A stretch of DNA of 6,708 bases, taken from Clostridiales bacterium UBA4959. GTDB taxonomy: Bacteria > Bacillota > Clostridia > Oscillospirales > CAG-272. This document shows, piece after piece, positions 6,413-6,708 of the stretch; position 1 is the first letter of the stretch, and every line of letters starts with the position of its first letter. The position numbers were made by a program, and so were the translations under genes. The stretch spans positions 3,901 to 10,608 of the forward strand of contig DHAH01000164.1 in assembly GCA_002397345.1 (NCBI GenBank). The letters run 5' to 3'. Under the pieces are notes generated by a model. The model saw only the letters and a list, made by a program, of their open reading frames with translations, was not told the DNA's origin and ran no database searches.

Positions 6413-6708
6413 TTTGATTTTTCTACATCCTCTTCATAAGAAACGCGTCTGTATCCGTCTTTATCTTTAAACAGATACAGTCCGCCGTTATCCATTTTAT
6501 AAATTTTATCGGCGTGTTCCGCTATGCCGAGGTCGTGTGTCACCATTATCAGCGTCTGACCGATAACCTCTTTGGTCAAAAGAAGCAGGCGCAGCACCTC
6601 GTCGGCGTTTTCGCGGTCGAGGTTGCCCGTCGGTTCGTCGGCGAACAATACCTGGGGACGGTTAATCAGCGCGCGCGCAATCGCTACCCGCTGCTGCTGG
6701 CCGCCGGA
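6406..6708 (-). CDS. ABC transporter ATP-binding protein, MacB/LolD-like (C-terminal part)
   Basis: The gene runs off the right edge; the last 100 residues are present. They begin exactly at the ABC signature [14 protein letters not shown], followed by Walker [13 protein letters not shown] and the H-loop MVTHD. The ADEPTGNLD wording is typical of the MacB/LolD/FtsE-type subfamily, whose members drive mechanical extrusion or lipid and peptide transport rather than simple import. After the normal end of the nucleotide-binding domain (KIYKMDNG) there is an extra charged tail of about 22 residues (from [12 protein letters not shown] to EEDVEKSKW). The stop overlaps the start of the AlgJ-like gene by 7 nt, so it belongs to the same operon. 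Walker A and any permease lie outside the window. An ATG-less internal start near 6648 (TTG) is not real because the frame stays open with family motifs to the edge. Confidence 0.92.
   Translation of the reverse strand, partial: SGGQQQRVAIARALINRPQVLFADEPTGNLDRENADEVLRLLLLTKEVIGQTLIMVTHDLGIAEHADKIYKMDNGGLYLFKDKDGYRRVSYEEDVEKSKW

Noticed and set aside
1..6708. CRISPR array, tRNA, rRNA, insertion sequence or phage genes
   Set aside because: No direct repeat array, cloverleaf, transposase or integrase motif, or long terminal inverted repeats were seen on either strand.

Overview
The window looks like a piece of a Gram-positive Clostridia-type (Firmicutes) chromosome, probably from an uncultured Oscillospiraceae/Christensenellales-like lineage. 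Reasons: an energy-coupling-factor thiamine S-component of the ThiT/YuaJ type behind a TPP riboswitch, an AlgJ/DHHW-like plus MBOAT pair next to a MacB/LolD-type ABC ATPase, AGGAG-type ribosome sites, and intrinsic terminators with T-tracts. The taxon is an inference from gene content. Most coding DNA is moderately GC-rich; one acetyltransferase gene is clearly AT-rich.

Left part (1-2110): asnB, a complete class II glutamine-hydrolysing asparagine synthetase, on the minus strand with its true start at 1854 so that Cys2 becomes the N-terminal nucleophile. Its 5' side is a divergent intergenic region shared with thiT. A near-consensus sigma-70 promoter (TTGAAA, 17 bp, TATAAT) points toward asnB, and its spacer is filled by a perfect inverted repeat. 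A second, longer inverted repeat lies between the asnB and thiT promoters.

Middle (2050-3011): a TTGACA promoter, a TPP riboswitch aptamer with a UGUGA variant of the pyrimidine-sensing UGAGA motif, an intrinsic terminator, a strong Shine-Dalgarno and thiT. This is transcription-attenuation control of thiamine uptake. A hairpin terminator follows and also serves the converging genes from the right.

Right part (3044-6708): everything is on the minus strand. In transcription order it holds the 3' end of an ABC transporter ATPase, overlapping by 7 nt an AlgJ/AlgX-like membrane-anchored SGNH-type protein, then 12 nt later an AlgI/DltB-like MBOAT acyltransferase, then 54 nt later an AT-rich GNAT acetyltransferase gene broken by one in-frame TAA. 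The tight coupling of the first three suggests one envelope system in which MBOAT carries an acyl group across the membrane, the AlgJ-like partner transfers it to an extracellular glycan or polymer, and the ABC ATPase drives a related export or extraction step. The acyl acceptor and the ABC permease cannot be identified from this window.
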